NCBI GenBank assembly: GCA_028023455.1
Contig: JAQFVV010012422.1
Location: 9,274,337 to 9,338,336, forward strand
Direction of reading: 5' to 3'
DNA: 64,000 bases
DNA from: Epiperipatus broadwayi
Taxonomy: Eukaryota; Onychophora; Udeonychophora; Euonychophora; Peripatidae
In this document: piece by piece, positions 46,674 through 58,990 of the stretch
Numbering within the stretch: position 1 is the first letter of the stretch
Layout: every line of letters starts with the position of its first letter
Notes under the pieces: model-generated
Database searches by the model: none
Seen by the model: only the letters and a program-made list of their open reading frames with translations
What the model was told of the DNA's origin: nothing
Program-made: the position numbers and the translations under genes

Positions 46674-49600
46674 TTCTAACCCAGTATATTAATTATTAGT
46701 TAATTAGAAATTTATTTATTTATTTTCTAACCCAATATTTATTAATTAGTTTAGTTTATTTGCACTTGTTTATTTATTTGCACCCATGACACTACTTTAC
46801 ACAGGTTGTTGTTAAGGCAACCAAAATAAAAGCAACATATCCATTAATTTTCCAATATGATCTAAAATACCTTTCATATAATACAATTGTACATTTAATT
46901 CTCTTAAGCCATGCCACGATTGTAATAACAACAATAATTGATCACTTATTAATTTAAAGAATAATTATAATAATATTAATCTCAGGGTTCTTTGTTTCAT
47001 GTAAGAAAATGCTCGGCAGTATTGTGTTGTCGCATATGACTGGGATTCTGGTCGGCCAAAGGAAACATTTATTTTACTTAAATTCAATGTGTCTTCATCT
47101 CTCATATCAACTGCTATATTATTTAAAGAGATGATAATTCTATTCAATAATGACGTATAATTTTGAATAACACAGCCTTTTTTTTTTTTTTTTTAGAATC
47201 TCAGTCAGAATAATAAAAAGACAAGGGTGCTTTTTGTGTCCTTCCATCATCCATGACAACACAATAATATAACTAAGATTTATTACTTAGACAATTTAAC
47301 TAAATGGGAATGGAATAATGTGCAACCAAAGTTAATGGTTTGGGAATAAATTCATTTTTTTTTTTTTTTTTTACAAAGGTGAATGTTTAGTCTTAAGTTT
47401 TCAATTCCATAAATAATTATCATTAAACTAAAATATAATGACATATTCCGATCTGCTTAACTTTATTTATCTGGTATATTAAGTCTTTAAGAATTTGGAA
47501 TGATTTCGGACTCAAGAAAAGGTTTTGCAAATATTGTGCAAACACTTATATTTAGCATATAAAAACAAAAAAAAAATGAATCTACAACAAATTTTAACAA
47601 AACTATAATTTATTATTATCACAAAAAAAAATATATGAACATTTATTCAATAATCCCATAGTAATACAAAAATATAAAATATAACTGACATTAATCTGTA
47701 TACTCTTTTGGTTATGGACTAGAGGTTACTACTTCTCCTGTATGCAATCATATGGATTGATTAACTAAAAGTACATTTCATTACCAATACATTGTTTATT
47801 AAATTTTGGTAACCTTGTAGAAGCTTTTATTCAAAATTATTGACTAACTATTTTTTTTTTTTCATTTTTTTTTTTTTAAAAATGATTAATCCAATCATAT
47901 GCAATACGCAAAATATTAAATTTATTTCTAATACATTTACTTTATCTATGGTCTTTAATGGGATAACCTATTCTAATTATAGGCCAGTTATCAGAAGTTA
48001 CACTTACCATCTTACATTTAACTTAATGCTAACTTAAGTTATGATACAAATTTTATTCATACGTATAATTTTAAATATGAGTATTATTTAATTACTAACC
48101 AGAATTAAATATTGCATTTGAATATTCCTTCAGTAAATAAGCGTTTTAAAACTACGCAATTTTAATTACGTTCTCCATTGATTTACTTGTCAAATACTAG
48201 CAATATTTAGCAGCACAATACAGATATTGATCTTAGTTACTAACGCACTATTTATACTAAAGTGGATCTTGAGGAACTAACACCTCCAATATAACCTTTA
48301 TCTTGCCCGAACTTTCAAAATTATGCACAATAATCAACACCTTCCATGGTGGAGCTATCTTTATTTTCACATGAGGAATATGGAATAACCACGAAGGTCT
48401 GTAGAGTAATCTACTATATTAAAATATTTTGGTGGTTTCTTGCCTCTTACTTGGGCATACAACGAACACACACCAAATACAATCCTCTCCTGGGATTTAA
48501 ACGAATGAAGCATACTAAATGCTAGATAAATTCTTGATCGTCCTATCTATGAGAATCGATCACTTGGGCTATAAACATACCTGAACATTATATTTCAAAT
48601 CTTCCTCTCATGGAAAACAAAGCTTTTGGGGAGATCATTTTTCATCCCACAAGATAAATACATTATAATTATTACCTATGCGAATATTAAGCATATACCA
48701 ATGCTAAGATCGGAAGAGGACACGTCTGAATACACTGATTATAATAAACTTATGTTACCGTGTATCGGATTTGATCAACATCTGAAATCAATGGACATCA
48801 TAGAATAAAAGTATAATAATTTTAATTTTAATAAAGGAACATTCAAAGATAGTTGGTAGCATACTATCTTAAACTAAATAAAGTGGATGTGTTATTTAAG
48901 AATAATTAGGAATAAATTCCTCAATTAATACAGTATAAATTCATTTCAAAACTTTAACAAGAAATATTTTGTTATAGCATTTTTTTTTTTTAGTTACTTC
49001 TGATAATTTTCAATATTTATTTCACCCCTTAAATATCTAAATATTTTTCTTTTACGTATCTAACATACAAAATTTCTACCTACAATTGTATGTAATAATT
49101 AAAACATATTTTATAGATTTTTTTTTCTTTCGTGTTAAATATCAACTTAACCTATAATAATTATATTAAAACATACCTTTGTTATTACAAGGCTATTAAA
49201 TATCACTTGACCATACAGACCTTAACCTATGTGATATAAAAAAAAATGCATATCATTTATAACTTAGTTTTAAACAATCATTAATTAACAAGTGCATACT
49301 CTCTCATTAGAAAATGTTTTTCTGTTGAGCAATTGGTCCAGGTGAAGAGCTTTATCCAGTCGTATTTCACGAAGCAAGTTTAAAAACAATAAACGCATGG
49401 TATTATTTCCTTTAAATAAAAGTTTTTTCTTATTTTGTGCGTTTAATAAATTAGGTAAAGAAACATATAGCAGAATTGAAGATTAATTCTTACTTGAATT
49501 AAACTACTACAATTTTGGGATCCAAGAAAAAAAAATAGACTTCTAACATAGATGAATATTTGACTATAGACGATAAACATACACAATATTTTTTTTTATT

Positions 49601-51076
49601 GACGATACGTATACTTATTAGCTAGCTTACTTATGGACGAAAATGCGCAATTTTCCGAGAGGTTATTATGATAATAACTGCAGTCAATTTACATGTACAG
49701 GAAGTTTTAATAATTCCAACTGATGTATAATATAATATATCATTTATTTTTATCATTAAGTCACTAAGATATTTGGTTTTGTTCATACTTTATGAATTAT
49801 AAATTTTTTTTAACGGTAACTTCTCCGTAAGAATGCCCCTATATGGCTTTTCCTATATTTACTCTGAGAAAGTATATATATATATATATATATATATTTT
49901 AAAAATATACAGGTGCATAATTTAATCTTATTTATCATTATTATTATTTCCAAACAATTCTTGGTGAATAAAACATATTTTAACGTATGTAACTACATTA
50001 CTTGTAAAGGCAGACAATATTGAGAAAGAGCGCGAAAATGTTTCTAGTTGATTTTCCTTGGTTTCAAAATATTTCTTTCAATTATTATTATTTTTTTTTT
50101 ATACCAAGAAAATATCAATAAATGACATAAAGTTAATAAATAATTAATCTTTTCTTGGAAATCGCTTCTTTTCCTTAATTTAGATATAATATAATTTTTC
50201 GTGACTCTTTTAGTTAATTCTGTCATTTTTAACTTTAGCGTGAGACAATAAATTTTTAAGTATAAAAGGTCTTTAAATAGGTAGATGGCAAAGAAAATCA
50301 GGATATCTTATCAAAAAATTTTAGCCACACATTATATTATTAAAATTTTACTTTGATTACATTTATTTCTGCAAAATAAAATGAAAAAAATTGAGTTACC
50401 AAATTTCAGCACTGTTCCTTCCTTGAAAACTAAAAGCAGACTATCTATTTTTTTTTTTTTAAAAAATGATCTTGATTATGAAATTGGTTGTTTCGTTTTG
50501 TTGTTGTTTTTTTTTTTTATTTTTTTACTTTAGCGACCTCTTCCAGAAAAATAATCATTTGATTATAACATAAACAAAAGAAAGGAAAAACCTATTACAA
50601 TCATATAGTTTTAGTATTATTTACCTGGATTACAAAGTAATTTGACAATATAAAAAAAAATAATAAATACATTAAATTAACAATCAGTGATGTATAATTC
50701 TTTAAACATTATATATTTTTTTTTTTTTTTTTTTTTTTACAAAAAGAAATTACCAGAAGTTATTGTGCTTTATGATAAGACACTCATCCACTCCCCCCTC
50801 TACCCATCCAAAATCAATTACTGTTTAGCTTTTATACCATATTAATTTGCTCTAATTATTAATATCTCAATTAAATTATTCATGTTCTCTCTTTAAAATG
50901 ACATTGAGTTATTAAATCTATTAGTTATTCACCCAAAACATGCCAAAGTGAGTGAATAGCATACTTTATTAATCAATTATTACTATTGTTATTTTATCTT
51001 TTTATTTCTTTAAAGAATAGCATTGTTTTCCTGCAGAAATAATGCCAAGTAAACCAAGTGTCAATAACACTAGGTT

Positions 51077-51080
<4 letters not shown>
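46674..51080 (-). repeat. 5' LTR of the retrotransposon (right copy)
   Basis: This LTR is almost identical to 36146-40545 and should hold the element promoter. Differences are mostly single bases and homopolymer or (TA)n lengths, for example near 49870 and 50710. The exception is a cluster at 48707-48769, where a 24-base adapter-like block and a nearby CGGA-containing change replace the sequence of the other LTR. No protein-coding frame of note is shared by both LTRs. Confidence 0.93.
48707..48730 (+). other. Illumina adapter-like block within the LTR
   Basis: The sequence reads AGATCGGAAGAG, then G, then ACACGTCTGAA. This equals the standard Illumina TruSeq read adapter (AGATCGGAAGAGCACACGTCTGAA, in two pieces here) at 23 of 24 positions. 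The other LTR has an unrelated 21-base sequence at the same place (about 38180-38202), and the flanks agree. It is almost certainly an assembly or polishing artefact. Confidence 0.93.

Positions 51081-51149
<69 letters not shown>
51081..51149. repeat. (TA)n microsatellite at the retrotransposon end
   Basis: About 34 uninterrupted TA units follow the outer end of the 5' LTR. A short TA run borders the other end (about 36134-36145), so the element lies in what was one TA tract. Confidence 0.96.
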
Positions 51150-51152
<3 letters not shown>

Positions 51153-54100
51153 GCCCTTATCTATAGGTCATAATAGGGTAGAATGGTCAATTACTAAAAA
51201 ATTTTAAATTTTAAGATATGTTTGTATGATATATAAATAATTGTATGATCGATTAGATTTTATAGTACAATTTAAGGCTGAAAATACCTGGTATATAAAA
51301 GTGTAATGGATTATTTTAAGAGAAAACAGTTAAATAAAGCTTAATTATATCCTTGCTTATGGTTGTAAAAGCTGGCCATATAAAATAACACAGCTATAAA
51401 TAGTTAAAAGTATATTAACAATCCAATTGTAATGTTGTAAAACTAATAAATTAAATAAATGCTATATGTAATGTTATAATTATAATTAATATTCAAATTT
51501 AATCTAATATATTTTAAAATAAACTTTAGGATGGTGAGAATTATATTTGGTTCTACATTTTTAAATTATTTTCCAAATTTTTATAAAATATATCAGTTTT
51601 GGTAATTTAGACCGAGACTTAAATTAAAAAATCATCTGTTAAAGTTAGTAATCATGTGACTGTATATTATATACCTTCACACACACGCTTGTTAGAATAA
51701 TAATAAAGTTTGGGAATTATGAAACTAAATATAATTGCTATCGATCCTTAAAGTAAAAGTTGAAATATTAAATATTATTTTAATGATTATTTTAAAGTTT
51801 AAATAATTTTGATAAAATTATAATTGAATTTAAAAATCCATTCTAAATAATATTTAAGACATGATGTCATAAATTCTTTATTTTAAAAGGGTTTAATCTA
51901 TTATAAAACTAAAATGTGTAAATTTGTTCGCGCTAAAAAATTCATTAACCAATCAACGGAGGTATTTTAGCAGACAAAATATAAGAATTAGACGAAGCAG
52001 GAGAAAGTAATGTGTAAGTGAAGGAGGGAGTAACATATTTTTTAGCTGGATAAGACCGTAAGCTAGAAAAGTGATATAATTATAAAATTTTATATTTATT
52101 TTAAAAGTTTTTTTGACATATAATATTTGGAACTGCCTTTACATGGAGGGCTAATTTTTAAAAGTTTTCTTACCAGTGATTTTATTCAAGTTTAGCCAAA
52201 ACCTTACAGTGAAAATGGAAATACTACAGAAAACAGTATATAAAAATATTGTTAAAGGAAAAATATTTGGAAAGTGCATTGATACAGCTTTATTTATGCT
52301 CAACCAGAAACTTATTATTGTAATTCAGAGGAATATAATTTGGACGCTATACGGAAAACTTAAAAAAAAAAAAAGTTATTTGCCGTCAGGAAAAATTATG
52401 ACGCACAATTTTATAAGGCTACTCTGAAGTTATTTTATTCTTCTCTATGGAAAAATTAAGATGCATTTATTATAAAGAAAAAATTATGTAAAAGTTATAA
52501 GGGAAAAAGAATGTTTATCTTTTTAAAGGAAACATTACAAAAAATATAGTACCAGAATTTTAAAAGAAGGAAAAAAGTTACAGAATAATAAGATGAAAGA
52601 GCTATTGTGTTTTTATGAAAAAAAAGAACAGAAAAACTTTCTCTAAGAGAAATTGGAAAAATATAAATCTAATATACTTAATAAAATGGATCCATGGAGA
52701 CAGAAAAAATTTACTGAATATTTAAATAAAAGTACCTAGAAGATGCATCATAAAAGTTGCGCGGGAAAATATTAGCAGAAAATATTAGAAGAAAATATTT
52801 AGAGGTTTTCTTTACGGGATTAATTGATATCATAGTTAATAATTGTATTAAATGTGATAAAAAACCAAGGATTGTCATCTATGAATATTTATTAAACAGA
52901 GCAATAATTGTTTTACCTTAAAATTGAACATTAAGTGACTGAAGAAGAAATAATAAACATTTTTTTTTTTAGCTTTAATATGAACGGTTTTCAAGAAAGT
53001 TTGATGAAGAAGTACAGTAAATATAGTTTAAATATTTTACTAAGTTATTTTAAAAATATAAAATGCTATGTGAGATTAGGGAAAACATATAAACATAAAT
53101 TTAGTAATATTGAGATTTAATTATAATATCTTGATAAAATTATAGAAATATTGTTTAAAAATAAAGTGTATGTATGTGAGTCTTATATCTACAAGGATCA
53201 ATGGGATGGTGAAGCCTATGGAACACGATCGAGAAGATAAAAATCGTTTGGTAATTTTGATATTTATTTATAATGCATAATGCATTTTTTTAAGATCATC
53301 TATTGATTAAGAATGAAGTGTGAAAGTTTAAATTATATGTACACATTTTATACAACATTTTAACATATGATGAGATAGGAGTAATTCGGAATATGCATGC
53401 AATAATTTATTTAAAGTATATTAATAATATAATTTAACAGAACAATTGTGTGATTCTTTTGAACTTTCATGTGATAAAGTATTCAGATATTTAAGTAGTT
53501 TGTATGATTAAATATACGGAGGAAAGTAGTAAAAAGATTTTCTTATAGAACAGTGGAATAGTTTTGAAATAAATGAATTTTATTATTGTTAGAAATGCAG
53601 ATATGTATTTGTCGATGTACAGTATAGAAAAATCTTGAGAAATAAGATCGGATAGTGACTTGGAAGTACTAGTGGAGAGGAAACCAAGATGATGTTTTTT
53701 TAAGGAATAGGAAAAATAAAGGATTTGGATCATATTTAGTTTTGTGTGATTTCAGTATAGTTAACTAAGCCCTATGACTGAACACATATAGTTTGGACAG
53801 TGTTTTTTTTTTTGCATATTTTTAAACTTTTGATGTTATAATAAAGCTGAAGAAATAGCTTTAGCATCGTTCCTATAATAGAGGTTGGTAGACAGGTAAA
53901 GGTCACTCCTCTATAGTGTCTTTTAATTCACTGTGCCATGATTGTCAAGATATATGACGAGTAATATTCTAGTTGTATTTTGATCCTATGCATCTATCTT
54001 CGCTATCCTTATTTCGTGAATCTGCATCGGTCAGAAAGATATTTTCAAAGAAATAATGAATAAAATAGAACTGAAGATATGTTATCGTTTATGTAAGAAT

Positions 54101-56249
54101 AGTTTATTTGCTGGAATGTATAGAATTGTGTAACTTTAAAATTGAAAGTCCAAAATATCATAAAGAGAGAAAGAATCATATAATACATTGTAAAATTAAT
54201 TCAGAAATGAATATAAGATTTTGAAAAGAAATCTAAACCAAGTATTTTAAAAGTGATAATAAAATTTGAATGTTTTTTTAAAATAATATTTAGAAGATAA
54301 GTATTGCATATTTATTAAGAAAATAGTTCAATAATGTGTAATAAACATATACTTGTGCATGGTATATTAATAGTTGTAATTATATCATCCGAAGTAAGGC
54401 TTGAATGAGAATATTAGGATAAATAAACATCGGATAATGAACAATAAAAACCTAATACCGAATGTAGAACAATGTTTTGACTTTGTAAGATTCCATACAA
54501 CCAATATAAAACTAAAATTTGTTATTTTGTAGAATTTTACTACGAATGTAAATTTTGTAAAAAATATAATTTTAATAATATTAGGGATGCAAAGTGTTTG
54601 TGATAAGCATTATAAAAAATGCATTTTGTAACAAGCTAACCATAATAATAAATCAAGTAATAATACTGTATTTTCTTAAGTGTTAAAAAGATAAGATTTA
54701 ACTAGGAAAAATAAATAGTATTTTGGTTTCATTTTATAAACTAATAAACTAAGTTGAGATAGGAGAGTAAGGGATATCCAATGTATATAGTGTAAAAATA
54801 TTGTTAATTTATTTATGTTGTTAATAAACTTTGTTTTAAATTTATTTTAAAGTTTTGTGTCCGCGTTGTTATTTCTCCACATGGTTGCATGAAATCACGA
54901 TACATTTATAATTGAAACAGACATATAAATTTTGCACAAAAGGTAAACATAAAAGTGTTATAACAATTTTGAGAATTTATTGGTATGTTAAAATTAAAAG
55001 ATCATAATTTTATATTATTTATTGGTCATAAGTCGGTTGCCATAATATTACATTAAATTATATGCTAATGTTGCCACACGTATTCTGTTATCAGATTATT
55101 AAATTACTACCACGTACGTATTTATTTATTTCATTTAGGAAGAAATAAGATTATATTATATTATTATTGTTATTATTATTTTATTATTGTTAGTTGATGT
55201 GTAGTAGATTATGACATAAAATTCCCTTTTCATATTTTACTACCGTAATTTTAAATCAGTTAGAATACAATTTATGAACCTGAGATTTTATTTTATTTTA
55301 TTTTATTTTTCTTCATTTATTTAATTGAGCTAGATTCTTGTTATAAAGAAGATTAAGATATAATTATTATTTTAATCGTAGTGAATAGAGCTCAGAAAGT
55401 CGTAAGAATACTATGAGTTAGTTATTTGGTATAGTAAAAAGGGGGGAATAGTGTTCTTATGCCATTGAGGTAGTATCGTGTGGATAATGTCTCAATGTAG
55501 TCTATCTCATTCCCCGTATTGTCACTCCATGTCTCATGAAAATAGTAAATATTTATTAATCAATTTTAAAAATTGAACCGTATTTGTATTTTAGAAATTA
55601 GAGCTAGTAATCATTTTAATCAATGCTGAATATTTCATTTATTTATTTGTTAACTGAGCTAGAACCCGGAATATTCGTAATAAACAATATATTTTGGGGT
55701 GAGGATGCGCGGGGGGAGGTTAGAATATATATATCATTTAATATAAATTTTTTTTTATTTTTTAAATTTACATTAGTTCATATAAACTTGGGTTTTCTAT
55801 TGCTATCACTTTTAATCATTTAGGTAGATATTGAGAAAGATGTTAGACATAACCTAGTAATACCAACAAACTTTATAAATAGTGTTAACTATTTGAGCTT
55901 ATTTGAGATAGAATGACAATATAGATTTCCATAATATAATGTTTAACATTTCTGCTGTACATAAAAGCAGTTTTTTAATAGTTTATTGTTAAGTAATCCA
56001 TTTCAGTGCACTAGCTTCTATAATAACTTCCCTTGAAAAATAACAAAAGAAAAGTTATTCCTCACTAACCTTACAAATTTCTAAGTGATAACATTTTAAA
56101 TATTTTCCATCATTATTTTATTCTTTAATCATGATTATTTAGATATTCATTTTCAACCCTTGATAGAGTAGTTTGGTTATGTGGCTGGGAATGTACCTGA
56201 GGGGGAAAAAACCTATCTAGAGTTTTGAAATTGTTTCATCAATTTTTTT
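51150..56249. other. No recognisable gene, A+T-rich
   Basis: The stretch contains scattered short open frames without family resemblance. Between about 52140 and 52850 the + strand translation is unusually long between stops for this composition and might be an old pseudogene, but I cannot name it. Near 54775-54900 (AATAAACTTTG ... GTGTCCGCGTTGTTATTTCT) the sequence has the look of an LTR 3' end. No ends or duplications were found. Confidence 0.4.
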
Positions 56250-56269
56250 TAAGTTCAAATTCACATTAA

Positions 56270-57500
56270 GGTCATGCCAGTCAGATATACATTATCATTT
56301 TTAACCATTATTGATCACTGCATGATTAATATCATTTCAATCTTAGTCCAGTTTCTGATCCATAGTGTCTCTTATTCACATCATACTAACAAACTTCCTT
56401 GGTCTCTTTCTAGGTCTTTTATAATCTTTTATGATTCAGTTTTAAGATTAGAATTATGTATATATTATTATTACTTCTAGAAATATGTTCATCCTAGCTC
56501 TATTTAAGTCTCTTAATGCTTTCAGTAACATCTGTTTATTCTCTTACCTAAATATTATGCTTTAGATTCTTTTTTGTTATTCCCATTATATATATCTCTA
56601 TAATTCATTGTGTGATCTGAAGTCTCTTTATTGCTCTTCAATTAAGTGTCCAAATCTCAAATTTGTAAGTAAAAATTGATAAATCATTCATTGTCTATTA
56701 AAATATTTCTTCTCAAATACTTAATTATATTTCATTTTAATATTAAATTATTCTACCAAAAGCATTCCATTCACGTTCAATTCTATGATTAATTTCATCC
56801 ATTATTTTTCAGTTTATATTATTAATCTGACTAAGATATCTATAGTCATTAATTTCTTTTAACTCATGAATGTCAATTTTTATTTGTTTATTTTTTGAAA
56901 AAAATTCAATGGTCATTACTTAGTCTTTACAGTATTAATCTGTAGATTTACTTATATACTTTCATCTAGTAATTATTGCAACATTTCGTGAAGCTCTGAA
57001 ATATGTTTTGCAAAAACATCCACATCATGTACAGTTCTTCCAGCTTTTTATTTTAACCTACAAAACTGCTGTAAAAATTTTGGAGTTACTGAATTACTGT
57101 TCTATAATCTTATCAGTGTTAATCTTCTTGATGTTATTTTGTAATCTAATTATTGCTGTTAAATTTTAATAAATATTCATTAGAATATGACAATATATTG
57201 AATGTATAATTTGACAGTTCAAAGCTTTAATTACTGCGAAAATGCTTATAGAATCAAATAGCCTTTTCATAATCTAATAAATCCAAAATATAATAGTAAT
57301 TCATAATCATTAGTTTTTCCATCATTTATCTCAATATTTAATTTTGATCTGCTGTCTTAAATCACTTTTAAATATAGTTTTTTTTTTTTTGATTGGTTTG
57401 AATTGAAAGTTCACTATAGATGAGTTGTAATTATTTTAGTAAAAAAATTGTATAGAACTGATAGAAGATTAATATGTCTGTAATTCCTAATATTTTCTTT
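56270..57500 (-). pseudogene. Decayed RTE-like LINE, reverse transcriptase part
   Basis: On the - strand a readable stretch near 57495-57420 corresponds to the RT entry motif NYRPISLL.VLYK: here NYRHINLLSVLYNFFTKIIT. Further downstream fragments include a DYEKAI-like piece near 57270 (catalytic-region remnant) and INDYRYLSQINN followed by NDEINHRIERECFW (about 56850-56760), which fit the YLG...EI..RI segment of RTE-type proteins. Frames change often and stops are many. It continues the endonuclease remnant at 58.5-58.9 kb, so both belong to one dead copy of about 2.7 kb. Confidence 0.65.
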
Positions 57501-58489
57501 ATTACTTTTTTTAAATATTAATTTTACTACTATATTCTTCTAATCATCCGATACATATTTATTATTTAAATATTTGGTATAGACCTCTCTTCTTTGTTTT
57601 CTTGTTGTTTATTATTATATATCATCTCTCTAATTAGTTATAATTTCATCTTATTGAAATAGATTTTCTTCCCAAACCAAAATGTTGTGTTTGAAATTTT
57701 TATTCTCTTTGATAACTTTCCTTGCCATTTGACAGTTTTTTTTTAATATTTTTAACATTTTTTAAATATCATTTTAAAGAATCCAGATATTCCATTTTTC
57801 TTAATGGATCATTTTATATTTCTTATTTTTTTCATGCATTGTTTTTTTCTTTATTGTGGTTCTCAGTAGAGTATCAATTATCTTCTTGTTAATCTAAATT
57901 TTAGAGTATCAATTATTTCCTTATTAATCTAAATTAAGTTTGAATCATCTTAAAAGTGTGTCTCAATATTTTAAAATTATTAATACATTTTAATTTAATC
58001 ACTGAAATATTTCTGAAGGTTAAGAACAGTGTGAATGCAGACATTTTTTTTTATGGGAAGAAAAGGGATTATTTTTTTGGGAATTCATTTAACAAAGCTA
58101 AATAACAATTTTAAATAAAATTTTATTTATTTAAAAAAATATATTTTAAGTAAAATAAAAAAAAAATTAGCAATGAAATAGAAATATATAAAATAATTGT
58201 TATATACATGTACAATAAGTGTAATTCATCTAACAATTGATAAATGCAAATTTGAACTGTGATAACAACCTTGCTATATGTATAATATGTATGATATTTT
58301 AATTTGAAGCACTCAAAAATATTTCTACAAATCAAAATGTTTAAGTTAACATTAATTTCATTTAAAAATGTCATTTCTTTTATTCTTCATTCTAGAAAAA
58401 TTTCAGTATCTATTACTGAGTTTATATATATAGTTCAGAGCCTAATATTGGTGGAGAAAGAGTAGTCAAATGTCTTTTTAGCCCAAAGG
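57501..58489. other. A+T-rich spacer within the LINE relic
   Basis: This lies between the endonuclease and RT remnants of the LINE. I could not follow the protein here. Near 57835-57960 a phrase (GAGTATCAATTAT.TTC.T.TTAATCTAAATT) occurs twice in tandem. Confidence 0.4.
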
Positions 58490-58990
58490 ATAATGCACTG
58501 CTGTATTAATACTAACTTTTTGATTTGTTTTTGTCTTCTGTAATTTTGCATTAATATGTATTTTAATCTCATTAATCGATGATAATTCCTGTATTAAACC
58601 TATGATGAACATAAGAGTTTGAAATAGATATTTTCTTTCAATCAAAATATAATCCAATTCCATTGTACCTTCATTTGGAAATTTCTGTGTCCATTTTTGT
58701 TTAGCATTTTTGTTAAAGAAAGATTTTATAATGTCAGTTTTTCTGAAAAATCCACAAAACTCTGCTTTTTTTCATTTCTGTCCCCATAGCTAAATTTATC
58801 TGCAGTTTATTTTTCAATTGTTTATCAATTGTAGGATTAACATCTTCCATGACAATTTAAAAAAGTTGTTTGATCTGGTCAAAAATATTTTGTATAGCTC
58901 TATAAAAATCCTCTACATCTTTAATCACAATGAAAATTGGTTGGGACATAAATCTAAGTAATCTGCATGTGAAATATTCCATTAATTTGA
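58490..58990 (-). pseudogene. Decayed RTE-like LINE, endonuclease part
   Basis: The - strand translation shows, in order, remnants of the APE-type endonuclease of RTE elements: PTNFHCD near 58950 (from the AP.S..D motif), VMEDVNPTID near 58850 (from VMGDFNAK), a KKAEFCGFFRKTDI piece near 58770, and near 58680-58540 KQKWTQKFPNEGTMELDYILIERK, which matches the W.SP.G....EIDYIL segment. A clear SDHR motif is lost. Several frame changes are needed. Order and orientation agree with the RT remnant downstream (56.3-57.5 kb). The element is inactive. Confidence 0.7.

Larger units (their letters stand above)
36146..51080 (-). mobile_element. Ty3/gypsy-type LTR retrotransposon, nearly complete, giant LTRs
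   Basis: Two direct repeats of about 4.4 kb (36146-40545 and 46674-51080) enclose a 6.1-kb interior whose ORFs read on the - strand. The 5' LTR is therefore the right-hand one. Order: primer site, coiled-coil ORF, Gag core in two frames, protease, RT-RNase H-integrase, polypurine tract. RT-RNase H-integrase order defines the Ty3/gypsy type. No env is present, with only about 120 bp between pol and the 3' LTR. The LTR ends read TGTAACC ... GGTTAGAA in element orientation. TA repeats flank both sides (about 36134-36145 and 51081-51149), so the target was probably a TA microsatellite. The two LTRs differ at only scattered sites, implying recent insertion. Confidence 0.93.

Noticed and set aside
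48626-48808. A 60-codon + strand frame crossing the adapter block
   Set aside because: The frame exists only because of the adapter-like bases; the other LTR does not have it in this form.
52176-52427. An 83-codon + strand frame
   Set aside because: It is lysine- and isoleucine-rich as expected from A+T-rich DNA and resembles nothing I can name.
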